Under the pieces are notes generated by a model. The model worked only from the letters and a program-made list of their open reading frames with translations. It was not told the origin of the DNA and searched no databases. From Pelobates cultripes (taxonomy: Eukaryota > Chordata > Amphibia > Anura > Pelobatidae), in contig OW240914.1 of NCBI GenBank assembly GCA_933207985.1, forward strand, positions 136,598,718 through 136,662,717: 64,000 nt of DNA. The letters are read 5' to 3'. Numbering within the stretch: position 1 is the first letter of the stretch; every line of letters starts with the position of its first letter. The position numbers were made by a program, and so were the translations under genes. Shown one piece after another: positions 21,085 through 32,507 of the stretch.

Positions 21085-21790
21085 TAAGCATGGTCATTTA
21101 CTAAAGTGATAATTGTCTGGAAAGCAAAGTGAATTCCAGATTTAAAGGATCATTATAGGGCCAGGAACACAAACATGTATTCCTGACAATATAGTGTTTA
21201 ACCCACTATATAGGTGGCTTGCCCCCTTATTAAAGTTTAAAACTCACCTTATTTCCAGCGCTGCGCGGGTCCGCCGGTGTTGGCTCTTCCCCCTTTGTGA
21301 CATCATCAAAATGGCCATAGGGAAAGCATTGGATTGGCTAAAATCGGCACTGGGGCGGGGCCAAATGCCGTTTTGGCCAATCAGGACCTCCTCATAGCGA
21401 TGCACTGAATCAATGCATCTCTATGAGGAAAATTCAGTGTTTCCATGCAGAGCATTGGGATGCTGAATGGCAAGGTTGCTTACTGTGCAGCCCTGAGCCA
21501 GGAAGCCCCTCCAGTGGCTATCTATAGAGTGACCACTTGGAGGTGTCCCTAGGGGCAATGTAAACAATGCCTTTTCTCTGAAAAGGTAGTGTTTACATGA
21601 AAATGCCTGAAGGGAGCCATTATACTCACCAGAACAACTACATTAAGTTGTTATTGTTCTGGTGACTATAGTGTCCCCTTAAGGCCAAAGCAGCCGAACT
21701 AGAAAAAAATCTTCAAGTCTGCTATGCTTCCAGTTCAGCTGCTTTGGTCTTAAATTTGAAATTCACTTTGAATTCCTCACAATTCTCACT
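21085..21790. mobile_element. Palindromic MITE split by a T2 MITE
   Basis: Left flank TTTACTAAAGTG...GCAAAGTGAATTCCAG and right flank AAATTCACTTTGAATTCC...CACTTTAGTAAC are inverted copies. They belong to the TTCACTAAA...GAGAATTGTG repeat group also seen near 20017, 21838, 22108 and 45273. The T2 MITE at 21142-21682 sits in it at a TTAA. Confidence 0.55.
21142..21682 (+). mobile_element. T2-type MITE, 541 bp
   Basis: TTAAAGGATCATTATAGGG to CTATAGTGTCCCCTTAA, bounded by TTAA. Colinear with 15310-15828, including the GCATTGGATTGGCTAAAATC phrase. Confidence 0.88.
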
Positions 21791-22426
21791 TTAGTAACTA
21801 ACTCTGATAATCATGTCATCTGTATTTTCAAGATTTATTCATTAAACTGAGAATTGTGGAGAATTGACAAGCGTTTTGCAAATTTTAGCTCAAAATAGAT
21901 GTTACAAATATATGCATTAGGAGAATTTTTATAGTTCAGCTAGTTTGGTCTAAAATTTTACTTTTCAATTCTCTACAACTGCCAGTTAAAAAATAAAGCT
22001 ATTTTAAAGTATCATTCTATAGATTATTTAAATATACCATGATATAATGGCAATGTGCATTAACTGCCAAAAAAGGTTCTCATATAGTCTTCTTGCTTTT
22101 ATTCTTAGGGATTTATTTGCTCAACAAGGAGTTGTGGTGAATTGAAAACCAAATTTAAAAGTTTAGACCCAAATAGCTGGAAGCATTCTCAGATAACTTT
22201 TTATTATCACACTTTTGTTTACACCTTTTACTACCTTTTAAGTCCTTATAATAGTGATCAGGTTTAAATCACATTTTTCGCTATCACATGAAATGTATTT
22301 TGGTCTGAGCACATGGAAGTAGCAGTTAAATATGTTGCCTGCTTATTTTTGTGCTTGTGGGTACGGTTATTATGTATTTTATTTAGTAAAACAACCTAGA
22401 AGATAACATCTACCCTCAAAGGTGAA
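21791..22426. other. No gene; fragments of the palindromic MITE group
   Basis: Degenerate copies of the TTCACTAAA/TTGTGGAGAATTG repeat occur near 21838-21900 and 22108-22180. Nothing else is recognised. Confidence 0.45.
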
Positions 22427-22560
22427 TTAAAGGGAAACTCCAGGTCCCCACATTAGGTTCGAAAACAAAAATTACTTTTGTTTAATAACCCCATCATTTC
22501 TTTTTGTCCCTTTCATAATGTGATGACTTGAGTTTCTGTGAGTTGTAGCTCGGCTGTTCG
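22427..22560 (+). mobile_element. T2-type MITE left end
   Basis: Starts TTAAAGGGAAACTCCAGGTC at a TTAA. The right end is not found, so the extent is uncertain. Confidence 0.45.
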
Positions 22561-22808
22561 CTTTCTACAGTAGAAAGCTAAAAATTTAACTATAACTTCC
22601 AAAGCCCTTGCTATGCCCATAAAGCACAAGTTATGGGATACACTCAGCGGTGCTGTAAGAAAGGTAAAATTACTGGCTAAATCACTTTCTGGTCTGATAA
22701 CAAGTCACTGCAGAATCTGCACCGCTTGGGGATTAGCAGCACATGCGTGAATGTGAAATGTGAGTGTTCATCTGCTTTATTATTAATGTATACATTTTTC
22801 ATATATTC

Positions 22809-23336
22809 TTAAAGGGACACTATAGTCACCAGAACAACTACAGATTCATGAAGTTGTTCTGGTGAGTCTAGTCAGTCCCTACAGCCATTTTCAGTAAATA
22901 CTGTCTTTTCAGAGACACATAAACTGTGTTTATGTTGCCCCCTAGGGACATTTCCAGTGGTCGCTCCTCAGATGGCTACTGAAGGTGCTTCCTGGAGCAG
23001 TGCTGCACAGTAGGCAGCACTGACGTTTAGCGTCTCCACGCTCTGCATAGAGACGCAAAATTTTCCTCATAGAAGAGGTGCTGAATGGCCAAAAGGGCAT
23101 TTAGCCCCACCCCCATCTCGTCTCCTTGCTGATTTCAGCCAACCCAATGCTTTCCCTGTATGAAAAATCGTAAATTCTGATGATGTCACCAAGGAGGTGG
23201 ATTGGGGCCGGAGCGATGCTGGAAATAAGGTATGTTTTAACCCCTTCTAAAGGGGGGGAGCCACCTAAATGCTGTTTTTAAAACTATCGGGTCAGGAATA
23301 CATGTTTGTGTTCCTGATCCTCTAGAGTTACTTTAA
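22809..23336 (+). mobile_element. T2-type MITE, 528 bp
   Basis: TTAAAGGGACACTATAGTC to TAGAGTTACTTTAA, bounded by TTAA. It has the same order of internal blocks as 12384-12972, including GTCAGGAATACATGTTTGTG near the right end. Confidence 0.87.
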
Positions 23337-23404
23337 CTTTGTTTTCCCCATAACACTCTAGCTCAAGTAAATTCTGTTATGGAGTGACAGTTGGCCAGCA
23401 TGCC

Positions 23405-23520
23405 TTAAAGGAACACACCAAGCACCATAACTGCTACAGCATTGTGTCCACCACCCCATCACCTTCAATGCAATAGCTCAAACAGTTTGCTCACAGTTTG
23501 AAAACAGTACAGTGGGTACT
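23405..23520 (+). mobile_element. T2-type MITE left end
   Basis: Starts TTAAAGGAACACACCAAGCA at a TTAA; no right end seen. Confidence 0.4.
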
Positions 23521-24258
23521 TAGTTTAGTTAGAGATGCTATTGGAAGGTTCAGCTATTTTGGTCAGGCTAATCCTACACCACAACACCCTTTCCGCGTGC
23601 ACTCCGTCTCTGGGCACCCAAGGGATCCTGCCTGGCTGCTCCCTGTCCTCCTACCTCGCTAGCCTACCTGATGCCTCTGCCGATTGCGACCCGGAAATCT
23701 CTTCATCTTGTAACTTTCTCTGACTAGTCTCAGTCTTACATCACACTATTCTTCTATCATTTCTGTATACTTTTTCTCCCATTCACAATGGTACTCGTAA
23801 TACAAACCGTTAACTTTATTAATATTTCACACTGAAACACGTATACCAGAAAGAAAAATATCAAACAGAAAAACCCTCATAAGACGGGTCCAAAATAGCA
23901 AACGCAGAGACATTCGTATTCATGGCAATAATGTAGATAGGTATTGCCGGTAGAATAATGCATCTTCCTACTTGGTTGACTGCCACTTGCAACTCCGCTG
24001 GGCTTGATTATATCAACAAATAGACATGTACAATTGTACGTACCTAAAGAGTAGACCCAACCTCAATAACCGCTGCCAAACGTCTCTCAACTTCTAAAGC
24101 TACAAATATAACTATAACTACTAAGTTACATTAACTGCGCAATCAAAGTGTTGTCAAAATGTATTATATGTGACAATTGTCTCTTATGTTACTGAAGACT
24201 GAATTGTTCTACTTGATGACCCCGCCTAGAGCTGCAAAAAATAAAGAATTTTAAAAAA
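23521..24258 (+). mobile_element. Possible 5'-truncated L1 3' end
   Basis: The segment ends AATAAAGAATTTTAAAAAAC, like the poly(A) end of the L1 at 51810. It has no coding frame of note. No target duplication is seen, so assignment as an L1 3' UTR is tentative. Confidence 0.35.
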
Positions 24259-25052
24259 CAAAAAACTTGTCTTAAATGCTGAAACAAAAATAATTCAAGC
24301 AAAAAAAAAAAAAAAAGAATGGTAGGTATTTACTACACTTAAAAAGTTCTCAATGACTTGACTTTTCACCTAGTGCATCTTAATTTTAAGGGGAAGCGCA
24401 CTTGCAAAAGCTTGCCTATAAAGTTATTTATGAATACTTCTGCAATATTGAGTGATAAATTGTGTTCTTTCAAGCTAGAAAGGGCTTTCTTTCTGATCTT
24501 TTGCAATTTCGCAGCTGATGATTGAGATGCATGCTAAGAGCGTTGGAAATTAGCTGTTCCAGCCCTTTTATTTATACAGCGAGTCCTGTGTTTTATGTAT
24601 TTTATAGAATATGTTGGGACTTAGGGCATGATAGAGGGGCTGATTTTAGGAGAAGCTTTGACCTGTATATGTGGGAGAGATCATAACCTTTTCTCTTGGG
24701 CTGAAGCCACTGGTCTATTTGCCACCTAACAAAGCAGGTGCTTTACAAGGCTCCAGCAGGGACTGAAATTCAGTGACAGTTCAGGAATATAATAAAAGGT
24801 GTGTTCACGGATTGCTTACATGAGTATGCAATGCTGAATGGGACAATGAAAAGACTTGTCATTTAAGAAGAACTGTCCTCTGTAGGATACATATTATTTT
24901 TTTGCAAAACAGCACATACAAGTAGTTCCTGTATTATGTATGCCGAGAGCACAGAAATGGGCATTTCATACGATGTAGCCTGCTTTTTTGGTAGAATGAA
25001 GTTTAATTACCTCGTTTTCATATGTTTTTCCCGGAGTTGTTTCTTCTTTGAC
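24259..25052. other. No gene recognised
   Basis: AT-rich, no identifiable repeat or coding segment apart from an A run at about 24301-24317. Confidence 0.5.
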
Positions 25053-26023
25053 TTAAAGGAATGCTATGCTCATCCAGACCCTTCCATCTCTATGAAGTGA
25101 TGAAGTTGTCTAGGTGCCATCTGCACCCGCCTCCCCTCCTGTATTAACCCTGTTGCTGTAAACATTGCTGTTCTGCAGGAATGATAAGGTTTTCTTTGCA
25201 GAGTTAAAGGACCACTATAGTGCCAGGAAAACATACTCGTTTTCCTGGCACTATAGTGCTCTGAGGGTGCCCCCACCCTCAGGGTCCCCCTCCCGCCCGG
25301 CTCTGGGAAGGGGGAAAGGGGTAAAACTTACCTTTTTCCAGTGCTGGGCGGAGAGCTCTCCTCCTTCTCTCCTCCTCAGATCCTCCTCCTGGGCTGAATG
25401 CGCACGCGCGGCAAGAGCTGCGCGCGCATTCAGCCCGTCGCATAGGAAAGCATTTACAATGCTTTCCTATGGACGCTTGCGTGCTCTCACTGTGAAAAAT
25501 CACAGTGAGAAGCACGCAAGCGCCTCTAGTGGCTGTCAATGAGACAGCCACTAGAGGATTAGGGGGAAGGCTTAACCCATTCATAAACATAGCAGTTTCT
25601 CTGAAACTGCTATGTTTATAAAAAAATGGGTTAACCCTAGAAGGACCTGGCACCCAGACCACTTCATTAAGCTGAAGTCGTCTGGGTGCCTAGAGTGGTC
25701 CTTTAACATGCCTGTTGTGGCTGTCAGTATAACAGCCCCTTGAGGCGCTTCCATTAAATAGTTGAGTAAAACTCCACTTTTCAGTCAGTCTCTCTGATTG
25801 GCATGCATGGCGTGCTCACTAGCCTACTAATGCTTTCCCATTGGATTGGCAGAGCTCATCAATCTCGAAGTAGGCATGGGGAACGCAGCATAGCATAGGA
25901 AGCAAGGTAAGTTAACTCTCAATTAGATCACTTTTAACTCTTGCGGTGGCCTGGTCAACTAAAATGGGACTAGGGCACTATAGCATTAGGAATAAACATT
26001 TCTATTTTTTAATGTGTCCTTAA
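25053..26023 (+). mobile_element. T2-type MITE with another MITE nested in it
   Basis: The host runs from TTAAAGGAATGCTATGC (25053) to TAATGTGTCCTTAA (26023) and is split by the hairpin MITE at 25204-25706, which sits at an internal TTAA. After the insert the host resumes and ends with GGGCACTATAGCATTAGG, a block typical of the family. Confidence 0.65.
25204..25706 (+). mobile_element. T2-type serial-hairpin MITE, second full copy
   Basis: Runs TTAAAGGACCACTATAGTGC to TAGAGTGGTCCTTTAA with TTAA on both sides. Colinear with 7556-8040 and with the same series of stems. Its terminal inverted repeat is better preserved than in the first copy. Confidence 0.9.
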
Positions 26024-26090
26024 GGGGTTAAGGACCAAACTTCTGGAATAAAAGGGAATCATGACATGTCATGTGTCCTTAGGGGGTTAA
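26024..26090. mobile_element. Short palindromic piggyBac-end MITE
   Basis: Contains AGGACCAAACTTCTGG, ATAAAAGGGAATCATGACAT and GTGTCCTTAGGGGGTTAA. Directly adjoins the TTAA that ends the T2 MITE to its left. The left terminus looks rearranged (GGGGTTAAGG instead of CCCCTTAAGG). Confidence 0.7.
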
Positions 26091-26672
26091 AGTTTGACTA
26101 AGACCTAAGTAATTTGCAGAAATTGGGAACCCCATGTTGGGAAGAGTACAAAAAATACCAACTTTGTACACTCACAATTCCCTTGCACCAGACAGAGGAT
26201 CATGGTAAACCACAATTTATGTATACCTTTTCAGAAAGAAGAAGAAAATAACTGATTATAATTAATATATGGTTGATAATGAACATAAATAATATTACAT
26301 AGTACATTAGAGATTTATAAAAATTTAAGCATTATGAGACAATAATGCCATTGCAGGGTTCATTCTCACAACCCACAAGACACAGTGCATTGTTATGTAT
26401 CTTTTACATTGCATTATGTTTAATTCCTTTTTAAATATTTGGATTGATTTATGTTCCATAACAGCCTGAATGCCAGAGATTAATCCCTGCCATTCCCGCT
26501 TCTGTGAAAGGCAACCGACACATACACAGAAACACCAGATATATAGAAACAAGACACGGGCAAGCACAGCACACGAAGTCATTGTCATAGTTGCTTCTCT
26601 CCTGAAATATATCAGGCTACCTGAGATTGAATGCATAAAATAGAACACATGAAGTTTCTGCAGTACCGGTAC
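26091..26672. other. No gene recognised
   Basis: A 107-codon minus frame (26325-26648) has no family resemblance. No repeats identified. Confidence 0.45.
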
Positions 26673-27211
26673 TTAAAGGACCTCTCCACACCCCAAAAGC
26701 ACTTGAGCTTGCTGGAGTGCTTTATGGGTGAGGAGTGGCCTAGTTTAAGCCCAGCTTATAAAAGTGCTTATTTCTATGAGAGCTAACAGAAGTGGCAGGC
26801 AAGCTCTCCTTGAGTGTGCCTTCCTCCCCCTCCCTCCCAGACCTCAGACCAGCTCGACAGCTTCATCCCTGCATGTGTGACCGGTTGCACACATGCACGG
26901 TCCGATATACATGCACTCAACATTGTGCACAAGCCAGCACGCATGTGCACGTGGGGACCAAGTCAGAGACTTCTCAATGAGAAGCCTCTGATTGGTTATT
27001 TCCTTGTGAAGAGACTGCAAGTCTCTTCTGGGGGAAAGTGGAGGGGCTTACAAAGGCTGCAATCATAAGAACTGCAGCTTTTGTAAGCTATTTTAAACTA
27101 TATTCCCAATTAATACATACATGAATATATGTATGTATGTATGTATTCATTGGGTGTATATCCACTAAACTGTGGGGGGGTTTTGGTGGGAAGCGTGGAG
27201 TGGTCCTTTAA
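26673..27211 (+). mobile_element. T2-type MITE, 539 bp
   Basis: TTAAAGGACCTCTCCACACC to GGAGTGGTCCTTTAA, bounded by TTAA. Contains GACTTCTCAATGAGAAGCC and a TATG microsatellite hairpin (27115-27150). Related copies: 43045-43447 and 36133-36312. Confidence 0.87.
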
Positions 27212-27811
27212 AAAAAAAATGCAGTGCCCCTAACTTGTCAGCTAGAGCTTTACATGCGGTCCCAAACCATTTGTCCCTCAATTTTGTTCCTATAAGGATT
27301 TAATTAATTGCTGAGAGACAGTGAATTCTATCAAAGACAGACAAAATTGCTATCACTAATGCAGAACAGAAACTTGCAATTTTGCAATATATATGAAGAT
27401 GGGCCAGACTGCTAGCCCTTGGGGACTTTGGGTTAGTGTCAAACCATTCAAAAATAGTTTGAAGGCACTGAAGGACTCCAGGCACCAAAACCACTACATT
27501 AGAATGTAGGAGTTGTATTTAGTGTGCCTGTTTTAGTTAAATTATCTATTCTGTGCTACCAGGGTATTTTTACATGGTATTACCATCATTTTCTGCCTGA
27601 CATAGGAACTGCTTTCGTAGTACAAAACCTTCTTTCAATTGAAAAATAATCATTGTAGTAGTGTAAGTTTTATTTGTCATTTATTGCCTCTTAAAATGTT
27701 TGTTTTATTCTTATGTAAGTATATGACTGTTCTTCCTGGCATAGTTTCATAGTCGCAGAGCTGTGCAAATGTGCTACAAATTTTCACACTCAGGCTGATT
27801 TCTTTTTATAG
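27212..27811. other. No gene recognised; likely intron
   Basis: Mostly AT-rich. A T2-like phrase (GGACTCCAGGCACCAAAACC) occurs near 27473. The last bases form the polypyrimidine tract and AG acceptor of the exon candidate at 27812. Confidence 0.45.
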
Positions 27812-27874
27812 CTGCCTGAAGATGGAGGAGGGGAGTTTGGATCTGATGGAGTTAACAGACTTCCAGTATGAAGC
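27812..27874 (+). CDS. Candidate first coding exon of an unidentified host gene
   Basis: A pyrimidine-rich acceptor (TGATTTCTTTTTATAG) precedes 10 untranslated bases, then an ATG at 27822 and an 18-codon opening, MEEGSLDLMELTDFQYEA, cut in its last codon by a strong donor, GC|GTGAGTAAT, at 27875. The exon would end in phase 2. Acidic residues and a lack of repeat resemblance fit a real N-terminus. I do not recognise the protein. Upstream non-coding exons could lie in the CpG island near 10 kb; no downstream coding exon was found in this window. The call rests on signal quality only. Confidence 0.42.
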
Positions 27875-30240
27875 GTGAGTAATATATCCATTGTTTCCAA
27901 ATGATGAAACTTATTCGCCATGATACACGATGCTATCAATATGTTCTCAGGAATGCACAATAACCCATATGTATACACTGACACACTTTTACATACTGAG
28001 ACTTTAATTACCCGTCTCAACGAGGCTGGCAATCTGCAGCCATGAAGTTTATGGTGGACTTAAACTCTCCTCATCTAGCTAGGGATTATGTGTAATAAAA
28101 GGTCAGGCCGCACAAATTTCCAGCACTTGATATAAAGCTAGCTTTCATTTTATATACATATAAGGACAAAAAATGGAAGAACTCAGCATGTGTAGCTCCT
28201 ATTACCCTCAGTTAGTTGCGTAGATGAGAAAGCATCATTGGGAGTTGTAGTAATCACAGTATGTTTCTATATCTTTGAACCATTAAGTGGTTAAAAATAC
28301 AGCTCAAACATTTGTTAGAAATAATTCTGTATTCCAAATCACTGAGAAATATACTAGTAAACAAAGGGTCGCAAATCGAACCTTGGGAGTTCAAGACAAA
28401 TCTGGTGTAAACAGCCGTATTTGCTGCAATGAATAACTTTTAAAGCTTCAGCTGTTTTGACTAAATTTCTCCATAATGCTTTGCACAACAGCTGCAATCT
28501 CTTCGTTTGGCCATTGCTGCTATAACATTTCTTCTTGACCTACTGCGTTGAATGCTTGTGGGTACAGAAACCGTGCAGATAGCACAGAAATGCTACTAGA
28601 ATATCAACCAGATGTCGCCACATTTGGAACTGCTGGAAAATAATGCTACAAAATTCAAACACTGTGGATTCTGAGACTACGAGTGTATAATGTGACTCTT
28701 TGTTCCTATTGAATTTGTTGTGGGTGTGAATTGACACATCAAAATAAACTAACACACAGCTTGACATAATGCTTGCAAACACATGTACATGTAATACATG
28801 TATCGTACTGAATATCTAGAACTATACGTGCGATATTCGCACAGATATGCACTGACACACATTTTGATATACTGTAGAAAACCACAATTCTAGCTTGACA
28901 AATAATGATGTATGATATGACTGCATACATTTAGTTAAATACCATGACACTGACTTTCACTGTTGTATAAAGTGATACACAAGTACTAAGACTAAAATGG
29001 AGTTTGAGTCCATAGCATATGCCAAAAACATGGAGTTCCAAGTTTGACCTTCTACCGCTCTTTTAATGGCATTTACACAGAAAATAAAACAAGCAGTAAA
29101 AAGTTATAACTGGAAGATAAGCACCTTAGAATCTAACAAATGTCAAATTATTCTTCTGCCGGGGGCAGCAATTAAAAAATTTACCTTTTATTACTACTTC
29201 TTGTTAATGCTAAACAAACAGTATTACTGTATATTATGTGAAATCGGGACACACCATACGTGTCTAGCCACTAGCCGGTACCCTAGGGCTGCATGGACTG
29301 GTTTAAATACACCTTTCCTTGTATTTAAATATCAGTAATAAATGTTCTTGGACATTTTCAGGGTTCAAGACAGGTGCAGTAAGGACACTAACTATACATA
29401 GTTTGTATGAGAGGCACGGTACATATAAATATTACACTAAAAGCTTAATTGTTCAACGGAAACATGTGAAATAACTCTTACTGCTTTACTTACTCTAGAT
29501 GAACTTAGATAAATTGCTGCATGTTGCCAGATTTTTTTGCACTCATCCCAATAGATTAGATCAGGATGATCTATGATGGTAAAACATCAGTTCAGCAGGT
29601 AACTCTCCTGGGTTGGACCATGTGTTACTTTATAGAATAAACATGATGTATTTCTTGAAGGTGCTCATCTCACATGTCTTTCTTTCTGCTTATTTCCTTT
29701 CTCACTCTTAATTACCTTACTCGCATGTAACTACACGCTTCGCTTTCATCTTCCCACTACTTTTTACTTGTCTCAATTCTCAATGCTGACCACCTGTTCC
29801 TCATTAATTTCCTGTATCACTTTATTGTATTTCGCCCTTCTCACTCCCCACATTAAACACCTGTATAGTAATGTAAATGAGATTGGCCCAGGACAAATGA
29901 TCGGCCTAATGCCCAGATGTCTGGGTCAACATGTCGACCAGTTACTCACTGAACAGACATCCCACTTTCCACTACACCATATGAAAAAGTGTGGCTGAGG
30001 GAATTTTAGAACAAAGAGACTCATAGACCTGATCTTACCCCTCCTCCTGAAGCACTTGTTATTTCACCAGTGCACATTATATGGTTCCTATGAATAGGCT
30101 GAAACTTGTGGAATGCTTTTTGATGTGGATATCAATTAATTAATTGATTATCTTGCGTATCTGCCCCCCGGCCAAATTAAAGAAATACTGCATGCACGCT
30201 CCTGAAGTAATTCACACCAGACACAAGTTTCGGGTTAATG
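27875..30240. other. No gene recognised; TE-poor stretch
   Basis: About 2.4 kb with no recognisable mobile element or coding block, the least repeat-like part of the window. It would be intron if the preceding exon is real. Conserved non-coding elements could hide here but cannot be judged without comparison. Confidence 0.45.
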
Positions 30241-30454
30241 ACATTGATAGCCACTAGAGGGCTTCCGTGCTTCTCACTGTGAGGCGGAGAGGAGGAGGAG
30301 AGCTCCCCGCCCGGTGCTGGAGAAAGAGGTAAGTTTAACCCCTTCCTTCCCCTAGAGCCCGGCAGGAGGGGGACCCTGAGGGTGGGGGCACCCTCAGGGC
30401 ACTATAGTGCCAGGAAAACGAGTATGTTTTCCTGGCACTATAGTGGTCCTTTAA
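30241..30454 (-). mobile_element. Serial-hairpin T2 MITE, partial reverse copy
   Basis: Reverse complement of the left part of 25204-25706, ending GGCACTATAGTGGTCCTTTAA at a TTAA. The far half, including the last stems, is missing. Confidence 0.85.
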
Positions 30455-30502
30455 AACCAACAGGCACATTGCAATGATTTACATGTTTGCAAAACCTTTT
30501 AG

Positions 30503-30986
30503 ATGTATATAGAATGCACACTATAACAATCTCAAAAAAAAACTTAGCTTTATTATGTACAAAAAAGTACCAGAGTGAAAACATATAAGAAAAAATAAAC
30601 AAAGTGACAGAAGCAAGGGCAAACACAATAAAACTATAATAAATTACCACAAAAATTCTTACAAGCCTCAAGACAGAAACACGAGTCACCAAACCCCCCA
30701 ACGTTTCGGCACCAACTGGCTGCCTTTATCAAGGGTATATAAAGGCAGTTTATAAAGGCAGCCAGTTGGTGCCGAAACGTTGGGGGGTTTGGTGACTCGT
30801 GTTTCTGTCTTGAGGCTTGTAAGAATTTTTGTGGTAATTTATTATTGTTTTATTGTGCTTGCCCTTGCTTCTGTCACTTTGTTTATTTTTTCTTATATGT
30901 TTTCACTCTGGTACTTTTTTGTACATAATAAAGCAAAGTTGTTTTTTTGAGATTGTTATAGTGTGCATTCTATATTCTATATACAT
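30503..30986. repeat. Long near-perfect inverted repeat (about 230-bp arms, 22-bp loop)
   Basis: The arm at 30503-30729 is nearly the exact reverse complement of 30752-30986, with a few substitutions and a 7-base insertion near the outer end of the right arm. Each arm reads outward from GGCAGCCAGTTGGTGCCGAA through CTCGTGTTTCTGTCTTG to TACATAATAAAG and GTGTGCATTCTATA. The AATAAAG and T-rich end suggest a transcribed retroelement 3' segment in each arm. The spacer contains TATAAAGG. Confidence 0.93.
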
Positions 30987-31099
30987 TTGAATATTTAAAG
31001 CACTTGAGGGAGTGTTTATATGGTTTGCACCTGGCTGTTCTTATACTATTTTGTCTCTCCATGTGCTGTTGTTTTGCAAAACCTTTTAGAACATGCTAA

Positions 31100-31262
31100 T
31101 AATCTTATAGACTGTAAGCTCGTTTGAGCAGGGTCCTCTTCAACCTATCCTTCCTGTGTTTTCTTGTAATTTTCCCATTTATAGTGAAATCCCCCTCTCA
31201 TAATATTGTAAAGCGCTGTGGAATCTGTTGGCGCTATATAAATGGCAATAATAATAATAAAT
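31100..31262 (+). repeat. ATA-tailed interspersed repeat
   Basis: Runs from ATAGACTGTAAGCTCG through GTAAAGCGCTGTGGAATCTG to GGCGCTATATAAATGG and an (ATA)n tail. This is a recurrent amphibian repeat as I recall it, SINE-like or a LINE tail. A shorter antisense relative is near 20118-20185. Confidence 0.65.
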
Positions 31263-32154
31263 CCTCCCACTGGATTTAGGACTGTAATGGGTTGAATACA
31301 GTCCCTAAGATATTTTATCAATGTGCCAGGACACAGCTTTAGAATTGAAAGGCAATCCTTAAGGGATTAAAACAAATACGTTCATTTGGCTAGAAATCTA
31401 CGCATAACATTTATAAACTGCTGATCATTATAAAAAGAAAAACAAAGTAGGTATGCTTTGGTGATTTTTCATATTTTTTTCATAATTAAAGTGTACCATA
31501 GTTTAAAGAAGGTTGGGAACCCTTATTGTTATGTACACATAATGTTCAGCATTTTTGCATTCCTCCGGGTATACCAGGTCTTGCCTTGACCTATGCAAAT
31601 ACTTGTTATGTTCACATGCCCCCTGGTGGCCTTTTGGCGCCTCCAAAGTAGTACTGGGTACTAGTGGCAGGCAGTCAGAACAGGTTGTGTGTGGTTGGTC
31701 ATAGAATGTCACCTTGCTGCTTCTTTCCCCCGATAAGATCATAACTTGAAGACAGACGGTTCTGGGACACAATATGAATTTGTTCAAACACTTTTAAAGC
31801 AGCCTGTGTTTTCCATAGTGAGTCTCAAGGAGCTTCTATGTTGTCTATCATCTGTCAGCATCTTTCTCAAATGAGTTGATTCCTCTACTCCTGAAACACA
31901 TTAACCCTTTATTACTCTTTTTCAACGATTTAATGCATTATCCTCCCTGATTACTGTTACCAAATGGCTCTAATGCCAGTGATGTTGGAAAGCATCGTCG
32001 TAACCTATACACACTTTGAGCATTACTTTTCCGTTAGGGATTTAATCTATAACATATCACAAAAGACATATTTAGACAAGACAACATAAATTTAGATTCT
32101 CCACTTTTATCCATACTGTATGATTGTAATACAGACAGCTCTTTTAATACTTTT
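31263..32154. other. No gene recognised
   Basis: A 94-codon minus frame (31503-31787) lacks resemblance to any family I know. No repeats are recognised. Confidence 0.45.
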
Positions 32155-32507
32155 TTATATATATATATATATATTTATTTTATTTATAATTTTCCATATC
32201 ACAATATTGTCTGTCACAGAATAACAAATATATAAGTGTCAATTGGACATAAAAATATACATCTCATACAATACTTTTCAAAATATACAGCCCTATACAA
32301 TATATCAATGGCTAATTACTGTTGCCAGCAAAATATGTATATATACAGGCTGGTAGTCTTACATAGACAACATCACAACATGAATTTTACCTACATTTTT
32401 TGTTAAGCCCCCCTAACAACAGAAAAAAAAAAGAAGAAGAAACAACAAGCAGTTCTTAATTTTCGGTGAAGGGCAGGCCCGAGTTAAACCACTTATTAAA
32501 GTATAGA

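Noticed and set aside
30700..30800. Functional hammerhead ribozyme
   Set aside because: The core position corresponding to G8 appears to be A in the copies read, and no stem I/III partner is evident, so I report resemblance only.
31503..31787. 94-codon minus-strand frame
   Set aside because: Composition and lack of motifs suggest chance. No neighbouring exon signals were found.
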